From positions 1-22,272 of the IMG/VR virus record IMGVR_UViG_3300042914_004444: a DNA stretch of 22,272 bases; one strand, 5' to 3'. The notes below the pieces were generated by a model that saw only the letters and a list, made by a program, of their open reading frames with translations, searched no databases and was not told the origin of the DNA. The stretch is from a virus. Shown here piece after piece: positions 12,719 through 18,207 of the stretch (positions are counted from its first letter, which is position 1; the number at the start of each line of letters is the position of its first letter). A program made the position numbers and the translations under genes.

Positions 12719-13263
12719 ATATCTTCTACTTGGATAAGGATCCAAAAACTTGTGCAGAAATGCACAATGACAAGCACGTAGTCAAGATGATCATTGAGTA
12801 TGCTCAGCTCATGTCAACTGCTCATCGATTGCTAGACGGTGAAGAATATCTTGGGATGACTGCGAATGGGCGCCGCATTAAGCGATGGCGCCTGAATGAT
12901 TCGCGCGAAGATATTCTAATGATGGCTTCACATATCAATCATCCTTCATCAGTATGGTGTCGAGCAAGCAAACAAAATTATCTTTGGCTGAATAGAATGT
13001 GGTATTATTTGTGCAAAGAATACACTTACCGCTATGGTAAAATTCATGCCGTAGAAAAACGTATGGCTGAAGCATTATATGTTTGGCCAAATAATATTCC
13101 TGACCTTCCTTTTACCGCTCCTACACCCGCCATGCCTGATACATACAAAGTACCAGGTGACTCTCTAACTTCTTATCATAACTACTATAAAGGAGGTAAG
13201 CAGCATCTTGCAAGTTGGAAAAAGAGAACTATTCCTATGTGGTTTAACGAGCAAAATGCATAA
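12715..13263 (+). CDS. Conserved T4-like hypothetical protein (MNIFYLD type)
   Basis: A 182-residue protein with a TTG start overlapping the previous stop (TTGA); GGAG lies upstream at 12704. It contains many conserved His, Trp and Asp residues: NIFYLDKDPKTCAEMHNDKHVVKMIIEYAQ, HINHPSSVW, and LPFTAPTPAMPDTYKVPGDS before SYHNYYKGGKQH. The family is widespread in T4-like phages of marine bacteria and has no assigned function; conserved His/Asp pairs suggest an enzyme. The TTG start is supported because the family begins MNIFYLD. Confidence 0.85.
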   Translation: MNIFYLDKDPKTCAEMHNDKHVVKMIIEYAQLMSTAHRLLDGEEYLGMTANGRRIKRWRLNDSREDILMMASHINHPSSVWCRASKQNYLWLNRMWYYLCKEYTYRYGKIHAVEKRMAEALYVWPNNIPDLPFTAPTPAMPDTYKVPGDSLTSYHNYYKGGKQHLASWKKRTIPMWFNEQNA

Positions 13264-13266
13264 ATA
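13259..13266 (+). promoter_or_regulatory. Possible late promoter before the FmdB-like gene
   Basis: CATAAATA overlaps the stop codon of the preceding gene. With T4 late promoter geometry the transcript would start at about 13272, on the ATG of the next gene, which has no visible ribosome binding site. The motif may be a chance result of the stop-codon context. Confidence 0.35.
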
Positions 13267-13271
13267 ATTCT

Positions 13272-13532
13272 ATGCCACTATACGATTACAACTGCCAAAA
13301 ATGCGATCATACTTTTACAGAAAAGTTTATGATTGCAGACCGTAAAACGCCCGAAGAGCAACCTTGTCCTTCATGCGGCGAAAATTCAGTTCAACTTCTA
13401 ATCGGGACGCCAGGAGTCGGCGATTCCGTTCGTTTGGGTGTTCGAACAGTAGACAACGGATTTAGGGAGGTGCTTTCAAAAATTCACGAATCTCAACCAA
13501 AAAGCAATCTGAACAATAAACTTTCCAGATGA
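13272..13532 (+). CDS. FmdB-like zinc-ribbon protein
   Basis: An 86-residue protein beginning MPLYDYNCQKCDHTFTEKF. Cysteines at 8, 11, 32 and 35 (CQKC, CPSC) form the zinc ribbon of FmdB-type regulatory domains. The second half is low in structure and basic at the end. Such proteins recur in T4-like phages; their role is unknown, perhaps transcription or protein-protein contact. Its stop overlaps a further in-frame start for the PhoH reading frame, but a terminator lies between this gene and the likely PhoH ATG. Confidence 0.85.
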   Translation: MPLYDYNCQKCDHTFTEKFMIADRKTPEEQPCPSCGENSVQLLIGTPGVGDSVRLGVRTVDNGFREVLSKIHESQPKSNLNNKLSR

Positions 13533-13557
13533 TTGCTAGAATAATTCCGCTAACCAG

Positions 13558-13587
13558 AAGAGACAGCAATGCAACGCTGTCTTTTTT
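13558..13587 (+). terminator. Intrinsic terminator before phoH
   Basis: AGACAGC (13561-13567), 8-base loop, GCTGTCT (13576-13582), then a run of T to 13587. Pairing extends to 10 bp with one G-T pair through AAG/TTT. It separates the FmdB-like gene from phoH. It also argues against starting PhoH at the in-frame codon at 13529, because the hairpin would then be coding sequence. Confidence 0.82.
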
Positions 13588-13603
13588 CATTTTAGAGGGC
13601 TCC

Positions 13604-14338
13604 ATGGCAAAAAGACAAGAAAAAGAACAACGCCAACCACATTTGACATTGGCATCCAATCGTTTAAAACTGAGACTAGACGATATGGACGTTATATCTC
13701 CCCTCACAGACAATCAACAAACCTTCTTTACACACTATAAAGAGGGTCGTGAGTTTATTCTTCTACACGGTGTGGCAGGTACAGGAAAGACGTATATTGC
13801 CTTGTACAAAGCACTAGAAGAAGCACTTGATAGAGAGTCTGTATATGATAAAGTCATCATAGTTCGTTCTGCAGTCCCCTCACGGGAGATTGGTCACCTA
13901 CCAGGAGATGAAAAAGAAAAGACAGACGTATACAAAGAGCCTTATGTAGAAATCTGTAGCAACCTATTCAATCGCAACGATGCTTTTCAACGTCTACAAG
14001 AACAAGGTGTATGTCACTTTCTGATCACTTCGTTTTTGCGGGGTGTGACACTAGATAACAGCGTGGTCATAGTAGATGAGTGTCAAAATCTTTCGGATTC
14101 TGAGATCAACACAATCATGACTCGCGTAGGTCACAATTCAAAAATCATCTTTTGCGGAGACTTTAGACAAACCGATCTGAATAAAAAGCATGATATGTCG
14201 GGACTGAAAAAGTTTATTGCAATCGCGAAGATGATGCCGTCATTCAAGATGGTCGAGTTTTCAGTTGATGACATTGTGAGAAGTGACATTGTAAAGCAAT
14301 ACATATTAGCAAGACTAAAATACGAGGAGAATGCATAG
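13604..14338 (+). CDS. phoH: PhoH-like ATPase
   Basis: A 244-residue P-loop protein. Walker A is GVAGTGKT (56-63), Walker B is VVIVDE (154-159) followed by CQN, and GDFRQTD (185-191) is the conserved downstream motif. These place it in the PhoH/RhlB-type superfamily-1-like ATPases, common in marine phages, with a proposed but unproven role in RNA metabolism or phosphate stress. I chose the ATG at 13604, with TAGAGGG upstream, directly after the terminator. The N-terminus is rich in charged residues (MAKRQEKEQRQ). Confidence 0.92.
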   Translation: MAKRQEKEQRQPHLTLASNRLKLRLDDMDVISPLTDNQQTFFTHYKEGREFILLHGVAGTGKTYIALYKALEEALDRESVYDKVIIVRSAVPSREIGHLPGDEKEKTDVYKEPYVEICSNLFNRNDAFQRLQEQGVCHFLITSFLRGVTLDNSVVIVDECQNLSDSEINTIMTRVGHNSKIIFCGDFRQTDLNKKHDMSGLKKFIAIAKMMPSFKMVEFSVDDIVRSDIVKQYILARLKYEENA

Positions 14339-14380
14339 AATTCAATTGGTTGTTACTTAGCACATTGTGTAAATTAGCTG

Positions 14381-14460
14381 TATGGTGTCTCGATTTATCT
14401 CAATCTAAAAGGCAGAAATATTTCTGAAAAAAATTTCAGAGGTTCATCATAGACACCATA
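14381..14460 (+). repeat. 80-base structured non-coding element with 10-bp outer stem
   Basis: Within the 213-base gene-free gap 14339-14551, TATGGTGTCT (14381-14390) is the perfect reverse complement of AGACACCATA (14451-14460). Inside are two mutually exclusive hairpins: the perfect palindrome CAGAAATATTTCTG (14413-14426) and TCTGAAA-AAAA-TTTCAGA (14423-14440). They share TTTCTG, so only one can form. The element has no T-run, no tRNA arms and no obvious promoter of its own. It lies 40 bases upstream of a strong promoter. It could be a small RNA, an RNA processing site for the phoH message or a protein-binding site. Confidence 0.55.
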
Positions 14461-14500
14461 TTAGAAAAATAAAACTTAACAACTATTGATAGTTCAGATA

Positions 14501-14528
14501 TTGACACATTATGCAAAATGTTTATAAT
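14501..14528 (+). promoter_or_regulatory. Strong sigma70-type promoter for the exonuclease gene
   Basis: TTGACA (14501-14506), 16-base spacer, TATAAT (14523-14528): both hexamers perfect. AACTAT-TG-ATAGTT, a 6-bp inverted repeat, lies at 14480-14493, just before the -35 box, and may be an operator of another type. The predicted start is about 14535, leaving a 17-base leader that carries TTTGAGGAAAA. Confidence 0.82.
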
Positions 14529-14551
14529 CATGGTTTGAGGAAAATATCTGA

Positions 14552-15274
14552 ATGAAATTGTACAACGCTATAAGTAACCCGCCCGAAATTCCAAAGCTCA
14601 AACAATTAACAAATCCTGCAACCGGCAAGAGAATTTATGTAACGCCTTCGGGGAATAAATTTCCTTCCGTCACAACAGTATTGCAGGAATATGGTAAAGA
14701 GTCATTGGATGCCTGGCGAAAGAAAGTCGGGAAAGATCGGGCGAGTTACATAGCTACTACAGCAGCGGCACGCGGCACACGATTGCACAGCCTCTGTGAA
14801 AAGTATTTGCAAAATGAAGATCCGTTTAGCAATCCTAAAATATCTTTATTTGACAAAGAACTTTTTCGCAGTATAAAACCTGCTTTGGAGGATATTGATA
14901 ATATACATCTACAGGAACAACGGTTATACTCAGAACATTTGAGAATGGCGGGAACCGTTGATTGTATAGCAGAGCATAATGGTCGTTTAAGCGTAATAGA
15001 TTTTAAGACATCGTCTAAACGAAAACAAAAACAATATATTGAAAATTATTTTATGCAATGTTCAGCGTACGCCGTAATGTACGAAGAACTGACTGGAATA
15101 CCTGTAAGTAAGATCGTTATCATAATTGCTTGTGAAAATGATCCTGTTCAAGTTTTTGTTGAAAAGCGAAACAATTACATTAACCAACTAATCTATTATA
15201 GGGACCTTTATGAAAAAAATAATCCTAGCTACCTTGATGATGTTCTCGATGGGTACGTATGCACAGACGCCTAA
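14552..15274 (+). CDS. PD-(D/E)XK exonuclease (MGME1/RecB-like)
   Basis: A 240-residue nuclease of the type found in marine T4-like phages and related to mitochondrial MGME1. Motifs in order: FPSVTTVL; RGTRLHSLCEKYL with H79; LQEQRLYS with E122; GTVDCIA with D137; VIDFKTS with D150 and K152, the PD-(D/E)XK core; then IENYFMQCSAYAVMYEELTG, with the conserved glutamine. It probably degrades single-stranded or host DNA or processes replication ends. It has its own strong promoter and GAGGA before the ATG. The last 65 bases overlap the next gene. Confidence 0.87.
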   Translation: MKLYNAISNPPEIPKLKQLTNPATGKRIYVTPSGNKFPSVTTVLQEYGKESLDAWRKKVGKDRASYIATTAAARGTRLHSLCEKYLQNEDPFSNPKISLFDKELFRSIKPALEDIDNIHLQEQRLYSEHLRMAGTVDCIAEHNGRLSVIDFKTSSKRKQKQYIENYFMQCSAYAVMYEELTGIPVSKIVIIIACENDPVQVFVEKRNNYINQLIYYRDLYEKNNPSYLDDVLDGYVCTDA

Positions 15275-15545
15275 TATTCTTTTCTTAAATTTTCAAGCTG
15301 CGTGTAGTGAAACTTCTTATATAGTAAATGAGTTAAAAAACACACATAAGGACAGGCCTATTGCTGTTGCACAAACGAAAGAAAAGTATTTAGTAATCTT
15401 TTGGAAATCATTGACAACGAACGATTTCAGTGTTACAATATCAGCAGAAGGTAAAAACACTTCTTGTATTTTACTTGAAGGGTCAGATTTTGAATTAGTT
15501 GATGAAAGGGGGAAACGTCTTGGGCAACCTACACAATTACGTTAA
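15210..15545 (+). CDS. Secreted small phage protein with signal peptide
   Basis: A 111-residue protein with a signal peptide (MKKIILATLMMFSMGTYAQ, cut likely after TYA). The mature part has two cysteines (AACSETSYIV and NTSCILLEG), which may form one disulfide. The pattern C...ELxxxHKDRPIAVAxTK..L..IxxSxxxxxFxVxIxxxGxxxCILxxGxDFELV matches a family I recall as hypothetical in many phages. Overlapping the exonuclease gene by 65 bases in another frame is unusual. AGGGA lies 6 bases before the ATG. Export suggests an action in the periplasm; function unknown. Confidence 0.8.
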   Translation: MKKIILATLMMFSMGTYAQTPNILFLNFQAACSETSYIVNELKNTHKDRPIAVAQTKEKYLVIFWKSLTTNDFSVTISAEGKNTSCILLEGSDFELVDERGKRLGQPTQLR

Positions 15546-16098
15546 ACTGTATGAAAATATTTTAGACGAAGAAACTTGCCAAGATATTATGTCTGTGGTT
15601 GAGAATGCAACGTTTGAAGATATTACGAATGAAAATTTTAAATTTAAGCAAGCTATCGTTACAGAGAATTCCCACTGGGAATTACCTGAAGTTACAGAAA
15701 ATGAAATAACAACTACACCTTTACATCTTCAAGATGTTTTTTCTGAGTTGTTTTTCTCAGCCGCTTCAAATTACTTTCAAGGCACTCAACTACCTCTTGT
15801 TCCTGAATTGCAAGGGTTTGAGAATATAAAAATCAAAAAGTTTACAGATCAACATTTCTATAATCTACATAGTGATGTGAATGACCATAAATCTGCAAAA
15901 AGATTTTTGTCTGTTTTTGTATTCCTAACTGATGCTGAAAATGGTTATATTAGATTTCCAACTTTAGGAATCACAGACATTATTCCGAAAAAAGGCTCTA
16001 TTCTTGTTTTTCCTCCGCATTGGCTTTATCCATATGAGGTAAAATGCCGGGATGGCGGTTCTTTGATGTACGCGCATAGTTATCTACATTACGTTTGA
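15520..16098 (+). CDS. 2-oxoglutarate/Fe(II)-dependent oxygenase
   Basis: A 192-residue protein with a double-stranded beta-helix core. The iron ligands are H117 and D119 (LHSDVN) and H167 (PPHWLYPYEV); K175 or R177 could bind 2-oxoglutarate. Prolyl-hydroxylase-like enzymes of this kind are frequent in marine T4-like phages; the substrate is unknown. I chose the TTG at 15520 because AGGGGG lies 7 bases upstream; an ATG at 15502 has no ribosome binding site. It overlaps the secreted-protein gene by 26 bases. The TGA stop is immediately followed by the late promoter of the tmRNA unit. Confidence 0.85.
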   Translation: MGNLHNYVKLYENILDEETCQDIMSVVENATFEDITNENFKFKQAIVTENSHWELPEVTENEITTTPLHLQDVFSELFFSAASNYFQGTQLPLVPELQGFENIKIKKFTDQHFYNLHSDVNDHKSAKRFLSVFVFLTDAENGYIRFPTLGITDIIPKKGSILVFPPHWLYPYEVKCRDGGSLMYAHSYLHYV

Positions 16099-16106
16099 TA
16101 TAAATA
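16099..16106 (+). promoter_or_regulatory. T4-type late promoter of the tmRNA unit
   Basis: TATAAATA, a perfect match to the T4 late promoter recognised by the phage sigma factor gp55 with gp33, whose gene lies at 17953. It starts on the base after the oxygenase stop codon and would start transcription near 16112, just before the tmRNA acceptor part. Another TATAAATA (7703) is inside rnh and has no such placement. Confidence 0.75.
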
Positions 16107-16112
16107 ACTTTT

Positions 16113-16176
16113 ATGATTGTAAGAAGTTGACTGAAAGGTGTTTCGGACGGCGGTTCGATTCCGCCCAGGTCCACCA
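16113..16176 (+). ncRNA. ssrA: tmRNA acceptor piece (3' part, encoded upstream)
   Basis: The 3' end of a tmRNA. TTTCGGAC is followed by the T arm GGCGG-TTCGATT-CCGCC (16149-16165), the acceptor strand CAGGTCC (16166-16172), discriminator A and an encoded CCA (16174-16176). TTTCGGAC before the T arm also occurs in E. coli tmRNA. No matching GGACCTG or D arm lies upstream, so it is not a tRNA. Instead CAGGTCC pairs with GGGCCTG at 16575-16581, and TGTTTC pairs with GGGGCA downstream (helix P2). The mature 5' end is unknown; I placed it at the likely transcript start. Confidence 0.9.
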
Positions 16177-16188
16177 AAAGGAAATTAG

Positions 16189-16563
16189 ATGTTATCTTTT
16201 AGGAATTTTACAGAATCTAGAGAAGATCCGCATCTTTATCATGCAACATATAGAATTCATATGGACAGTATAGCCAAAAAAGGTTTGTTGGCAAATTCTG
16301 ATCATAAGAACTGGAACGATAGCAAAGGGGGTCGGGTTTATTTAGCAAAAGATCCTGATGAAGCGCTAAGTCATGCAGAATCTGCTGAAGACGCACCTCA
16401 AAAACATTTTGATAGCGGCATTGTTGTGTATAAAGTTAATAGAAAAAATCTAGATCAAAGTAAAATTCATAAAGATTCGAATAACCCGGATGCTGATACA
16501 ATTGAATATCATGGAGACATTCCGTCTAAGCATCTGTCAGTTCATTCAGAACATGATACCTGA
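16189..16563 (+). CDS. ART/KptA-fold-like protein encoded between the two tmRNA halves
   Basis: A 124-residue protein lying wholly inside the permuted tmRNA gene; it starts 12 bases after the CCA and ends 11 bases before the other half. AAGGA precedes the ATG. LYHAT (H18), a DSIAKKGLL helix, GGRVYLAKDPDEAL (Y51), IVVYKVNRKNL and EYHGDIPSKHL (E106) follow the order of ADP-ribosyltransferase-fold proteins and of KptA/Tpt1 RNA 2'-phosphotransferases. H18-Y51-E106 could be an H-Y-E triad. The first residues (MLSFRNFTES) loosely resemble T4 capsid-targeting leaders (MKTYQEFIAE). No membrane segment. Substrate unknown; family call is from pattern only. Confidence 0.75.
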   Translation: MLSFRNFTESREDPHLYHATYRIHMDSIAKKGLLANSDHKNWNDSKGGRVYLAKDPDEALSHAESAEDAPQKHFDSGIVVYKVNRKNLDQSKIHKDSNNPDADTIEYHGDIPSKHLSVHSEHDT

Positions 16564-16574
16564 TTCCTTCTGAT

Positions 16575-16749
16575 GGGCCTGACCTGGTTTCGACGGGGCA
16601 ATAAGTAGGAAGATGGACGATCCGACACAGAGAGTCGTTAAAAGTAAAAAACGTAAACGCAAACGACGAACAGTTCGCATTGGCTGCCTAAACTCAGCCT
16701 AGGGTTTCAGTGGGTTTCCTCGTAACAGAATAACCCACTTTATTTTTTT
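16575..16749 (+). ncRNA. ssrA: tmRNA coding piece (5' part, encoded downstream)
   Basis: Starts GGGCCTG-ACCTGGTTTCGACGGGG, matching the start of E. coli tmRNA (CTGG-TTCGACGGG). GGGCCTG pairs with CAGGTCC of the acceptor piece over 7 bp, with the third pair G-U, the alanyl-tRNA synthetase identity element. CGAC-ACAGAGA-GTCG is a candidate for the first pseudoknot stem. The tag frame begins with resume codon GCA at 16659 and reads ANDEQFALAA, stop TAA at 16689-16691. It is followed by GC-rich pairing segments and a terminator, and no tRNA-like 3' end follows. Only about 175 bases, so the pseudoknot region is reduced. Confidence 0.92.
16709..16749 (+). terminator. Intrinsic terminator of the tmRNA unit
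   Basis: AGTGGGTT (16709-16716), 15-base loop, AACCCACT (16732-16739), then TTATTTTTTT. It lies 18 bases after the tag stop codon and 13 bases before the holin-like gene, so it ends the tmRNA transcript. The stem may also remain as the 3' end of the mature coding piece. Confidence 0.8.
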
Positions 16750-16761
16750 AAGGAAAACGTT

Positions 16762-17103
16762 ATGCCTGAACCTGGATTTCTAACAGCTAAAATTATGTCT
16801 GGATTGGGTGGGTTGATTGGTGGGTTGACACTCATGGTGTTCATGAAGCCAATGACAATTCTAGATGCAGCTTTACGCGGAGGTATCTCAACAGGAACAG
16901 GAATAATATTTTCTACTCCTATTCTAGAATGGTTGGGTATGAATCAAACGTTTGATATGATTCTAATGTTTGGATTTATTATCGGATTTCTTGCTTGGGG
17001 AGTTCTTTCGTTAGTCGCTCAAATTTTCATCAATGCACAAAAAAAGAATCATGATATTATTGATGTGGTCAATAAGACCAAACAGAGCAGTGATAAAAAA
17101 TGA
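16762..17103 (+). CDS. Holin-like membrane protein
   Basis: A 113-residue protein with three hydrophobic helices (around residues 8-28, 32-56 and 62-90), a glycine-rich first helix (MSGLGGLIGGLTLMVF) and a charged C-terminal tail (KKNHDIIDVVNKTKQSSDKK). This is the layout of class I holins. It directly precedes a SleB-type cell wall hydrolase, supporting a lysis role. AAGGAAAA lies upstream of the ATG. Not homologous to T4 holin t by eye; function inferred from shape and neighbour. Confidence 0.7.
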   Translation: MPEPGFLTAKIMSGLGGLIGGLTLMVFMKPMTILDAALRGGISTGTGIIFSTPILEWLGMNQTFDMILMFGFIIGFLAWGVLSLVAQIFINAQKKNHDIIDVVNKTKQSSDKK

Positions 17104-17109
17104 GGTATT

Positions 17110-17640
17110 ATGTTTATACTAAGAATAGTTTTCATTTTCTTTTTGGGGAGCATTCTTTATGAGTATTTTCCTTATCTAGTGCATCACAAATTCGAAGAAG
17201 TAAAAGAGGAAAAACATCCCCCTTATGTAACTATGGCACAACGTGAAAAGGAGATAGATTGTTTAGCAAAAAACATTTACTATGAGGCAGGTATCGAATC
17301 ATTTGAAGGTAAAGTAGCAGTTGCACAAGTTACAATCAATCGAACAAAATCAGGAAAATTTCCAAAAGATATATGTGCTGTTGTATATGAAAGAAATTTA
17401 GTATACAATAATGTCATATGTCAATTTAGTTGGTATTGCGATTCAAAAGCTAAAGTGAGACCTATCCATGCAGCAACCTATAAGGAATCCGAGGCTGTGG
17501 CTAAAAAGGTATTACTTGAAGGATACCGCCTTTCAATCATCACAGAGGACGTACTATACTATCATGCAGACTATGTCAACCCCCGATGGAAAAAACAACG
17601 AGTCGCCAAAATCGGAAAACACATCTTCTACAAAGGTTAA
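17110..17640 (+). CDS. Endolysin, SleB/CwlJ-type cell wall hydrolase with N-terminal anchor
   Basis: A 176-residue protein. Residues 3-23 form a hydrophobic signal anchor (LRIVFIFFLGSILYEYF). Residues 47-170 match the Hydrolase_2 (SleB) domain: CLAKNIYYEAGIESFEGKVA with likely catalytic E59, VAQVTINR, KFPKDICAVVYER, CQFSWYCD and YYHADYVNPRW. SleB enzymes are lytic transglycosylase-like peptidoglycan hydrolases. The anchor suggests export by the host Sec system as a signal-arrest-release type lysin. Together with the upstream holin-like gene it forms the lysis cassette. The last 77 bases overlap the next gene. Confidence 0.85.
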   Translation: MFILRIVFIFFLGSILYEYFPYLVHHKFEEVKEEKHPPYVTMAQREKEIDCLAKNIYYEAGIESFEGKVAVAQVTINRTKSGKFPKDICAVVYERNLVYNNVICQFSWYCDSKAKVRPIHAATYKESEAVAKKVLLEGYRLSIITEDVLYYHADYVNPRWKKQRVAKIGKHIFYKG

Positions 17641-17956
17641 TTGGCTTGAAAAGCTAACACTTTTGAGGGGATCGCTTTTCGACTTCTTTGAACATAAACT
17701 AAAACCAAGCACCGCCGAATCAATTGGATGGGTAGGCATTGTTCTTTTGCATGGTGCACTCATTCCCACATTCCTGGCAGTCATGGCAGGTGTGACGGAC
17801 AAGATGCCTCCTGTTGATCTGGTTCTTTTCATTTGGGCAGCTTTGGTCACTTTCTTTGTTCGCGCTGCAATTTTAAAAGATACTGTTAACGTTTTGACGA
17901 TTGGTGCAGGATTTATCGTTAACGCTGTTTTCATGGCACTTATTCTGTTCAAATGA
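17564..17956 (+). CDS. Conserved three-helix membrane protein
   Basis: A 130-residue protein (start at ATG 17564 or 17573; both overlap the end of the endolysin gene in another frame). A hydrophilic N-terminus of about 45 residues is followed by three membrane helices: SIGWVGIVLLHGALIPTFLA, VDLVLFIWAALVTFFVRAAI and VLTIGAGFIVNAVFMALIL. I recall similar proteins before gene 33 in marine T4-like phages. The position next to holin and endolysin suggests a lysis-related role (second holin or antiholin), unproven. Its stop overlaps the gp33 start (ATGA). Confidence 0.78.
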   Translation: MQTMSTPDGKNNESPKSENTSSTKVNWLEKLTLLRGSLFDFFEHKLKPSTAESIGWVGIVLLHGALIPTFLAVMAGVTDKMPPVDLVLFIWAALVTFFVRAAILKDTVNVLTIGAGFIVNAVFMALILFK

Positions 17957-18207
17957 ACACACTTACAGATCAATTTATTATTTCAAAGAAGTTTACAACT
18001 GCTAATGAATTTTCGTTATACATAGAAAGTTTAGTCACGGCAAAAAAACTTTCCTACATGGAAGCTGTCATCAACTATTGCGAAGAGGCTGATATTGATG
18101 TAGAATCAATCAAGTCGCTGGTGAATAAGTCTCTCAAAGAGAAGATTCAATGTGAGGCAGAGGAACTAAACTATTTCAAAAGGAAAACAGGTAAACTTCC
18201 GTTATGA
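17953..18207 (+). CDS. 33: Late-promoter transcription co-activator gp33
   Basis: An 84-residue helical protein. SYMEAVINYCEEADIDVESIKSLVNKSLKEKIQCEAE matches the core of gp33, which binds the RNA polymerase beta-flap and, through its C-terminal hydrophobic end, the sliding clamp gp45, linking late transcription to replication. The C-terminus (TGKLPL) is the expected clamp-contact end. Gene order (33 then 59 then 32) is as in T4. It fits the late promoter at 16099. Overlaps: ATGA at both ends. Confidence 0.85.
   Translation: MNTLTDQFIISKKFTTANEFSLYIESLVTAKKLSYMEAVINYCEEADIDVESIKSLVNKSLKEKIQCEAEELNYFKRKTGKLPL

Noticed and set aside
13529-13603. Upstream in-frame start for PhoH
   Set aside because: The 25-residue extension would be coded by an intrinsic terminator hairpin; the ATG at 13604 follows the terminator and has GAGGG upstream.
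14381-14460. A tRNA in the phoH-exonuclease gap
   Set aside because: The outer stem is 10 bp, there is no CCA in register, no T arm with matching stem and no anticodon arm.
16113-16176. A tRNA gene or a tRNA-derived attachment site
   Set aside because: There is a T arm and CCA but no D arm, anticodon arm or 5' acceptor strand upstream, and the acceptor strand pairs with the tmRNA 5' part downstream. A T4-like phage is also not expected to integrate; no integrase is visible.
16612-16701. A 29-residue ORF (MDDPTQRVVKSKKRKRKRRT...) inside the tmRNA coding part
   Set aside because: It overlaps the tag frame in another register, has no ribosome binding site and its basic look comes from the A-rich resume region. 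The tmRNA explains the sequence.
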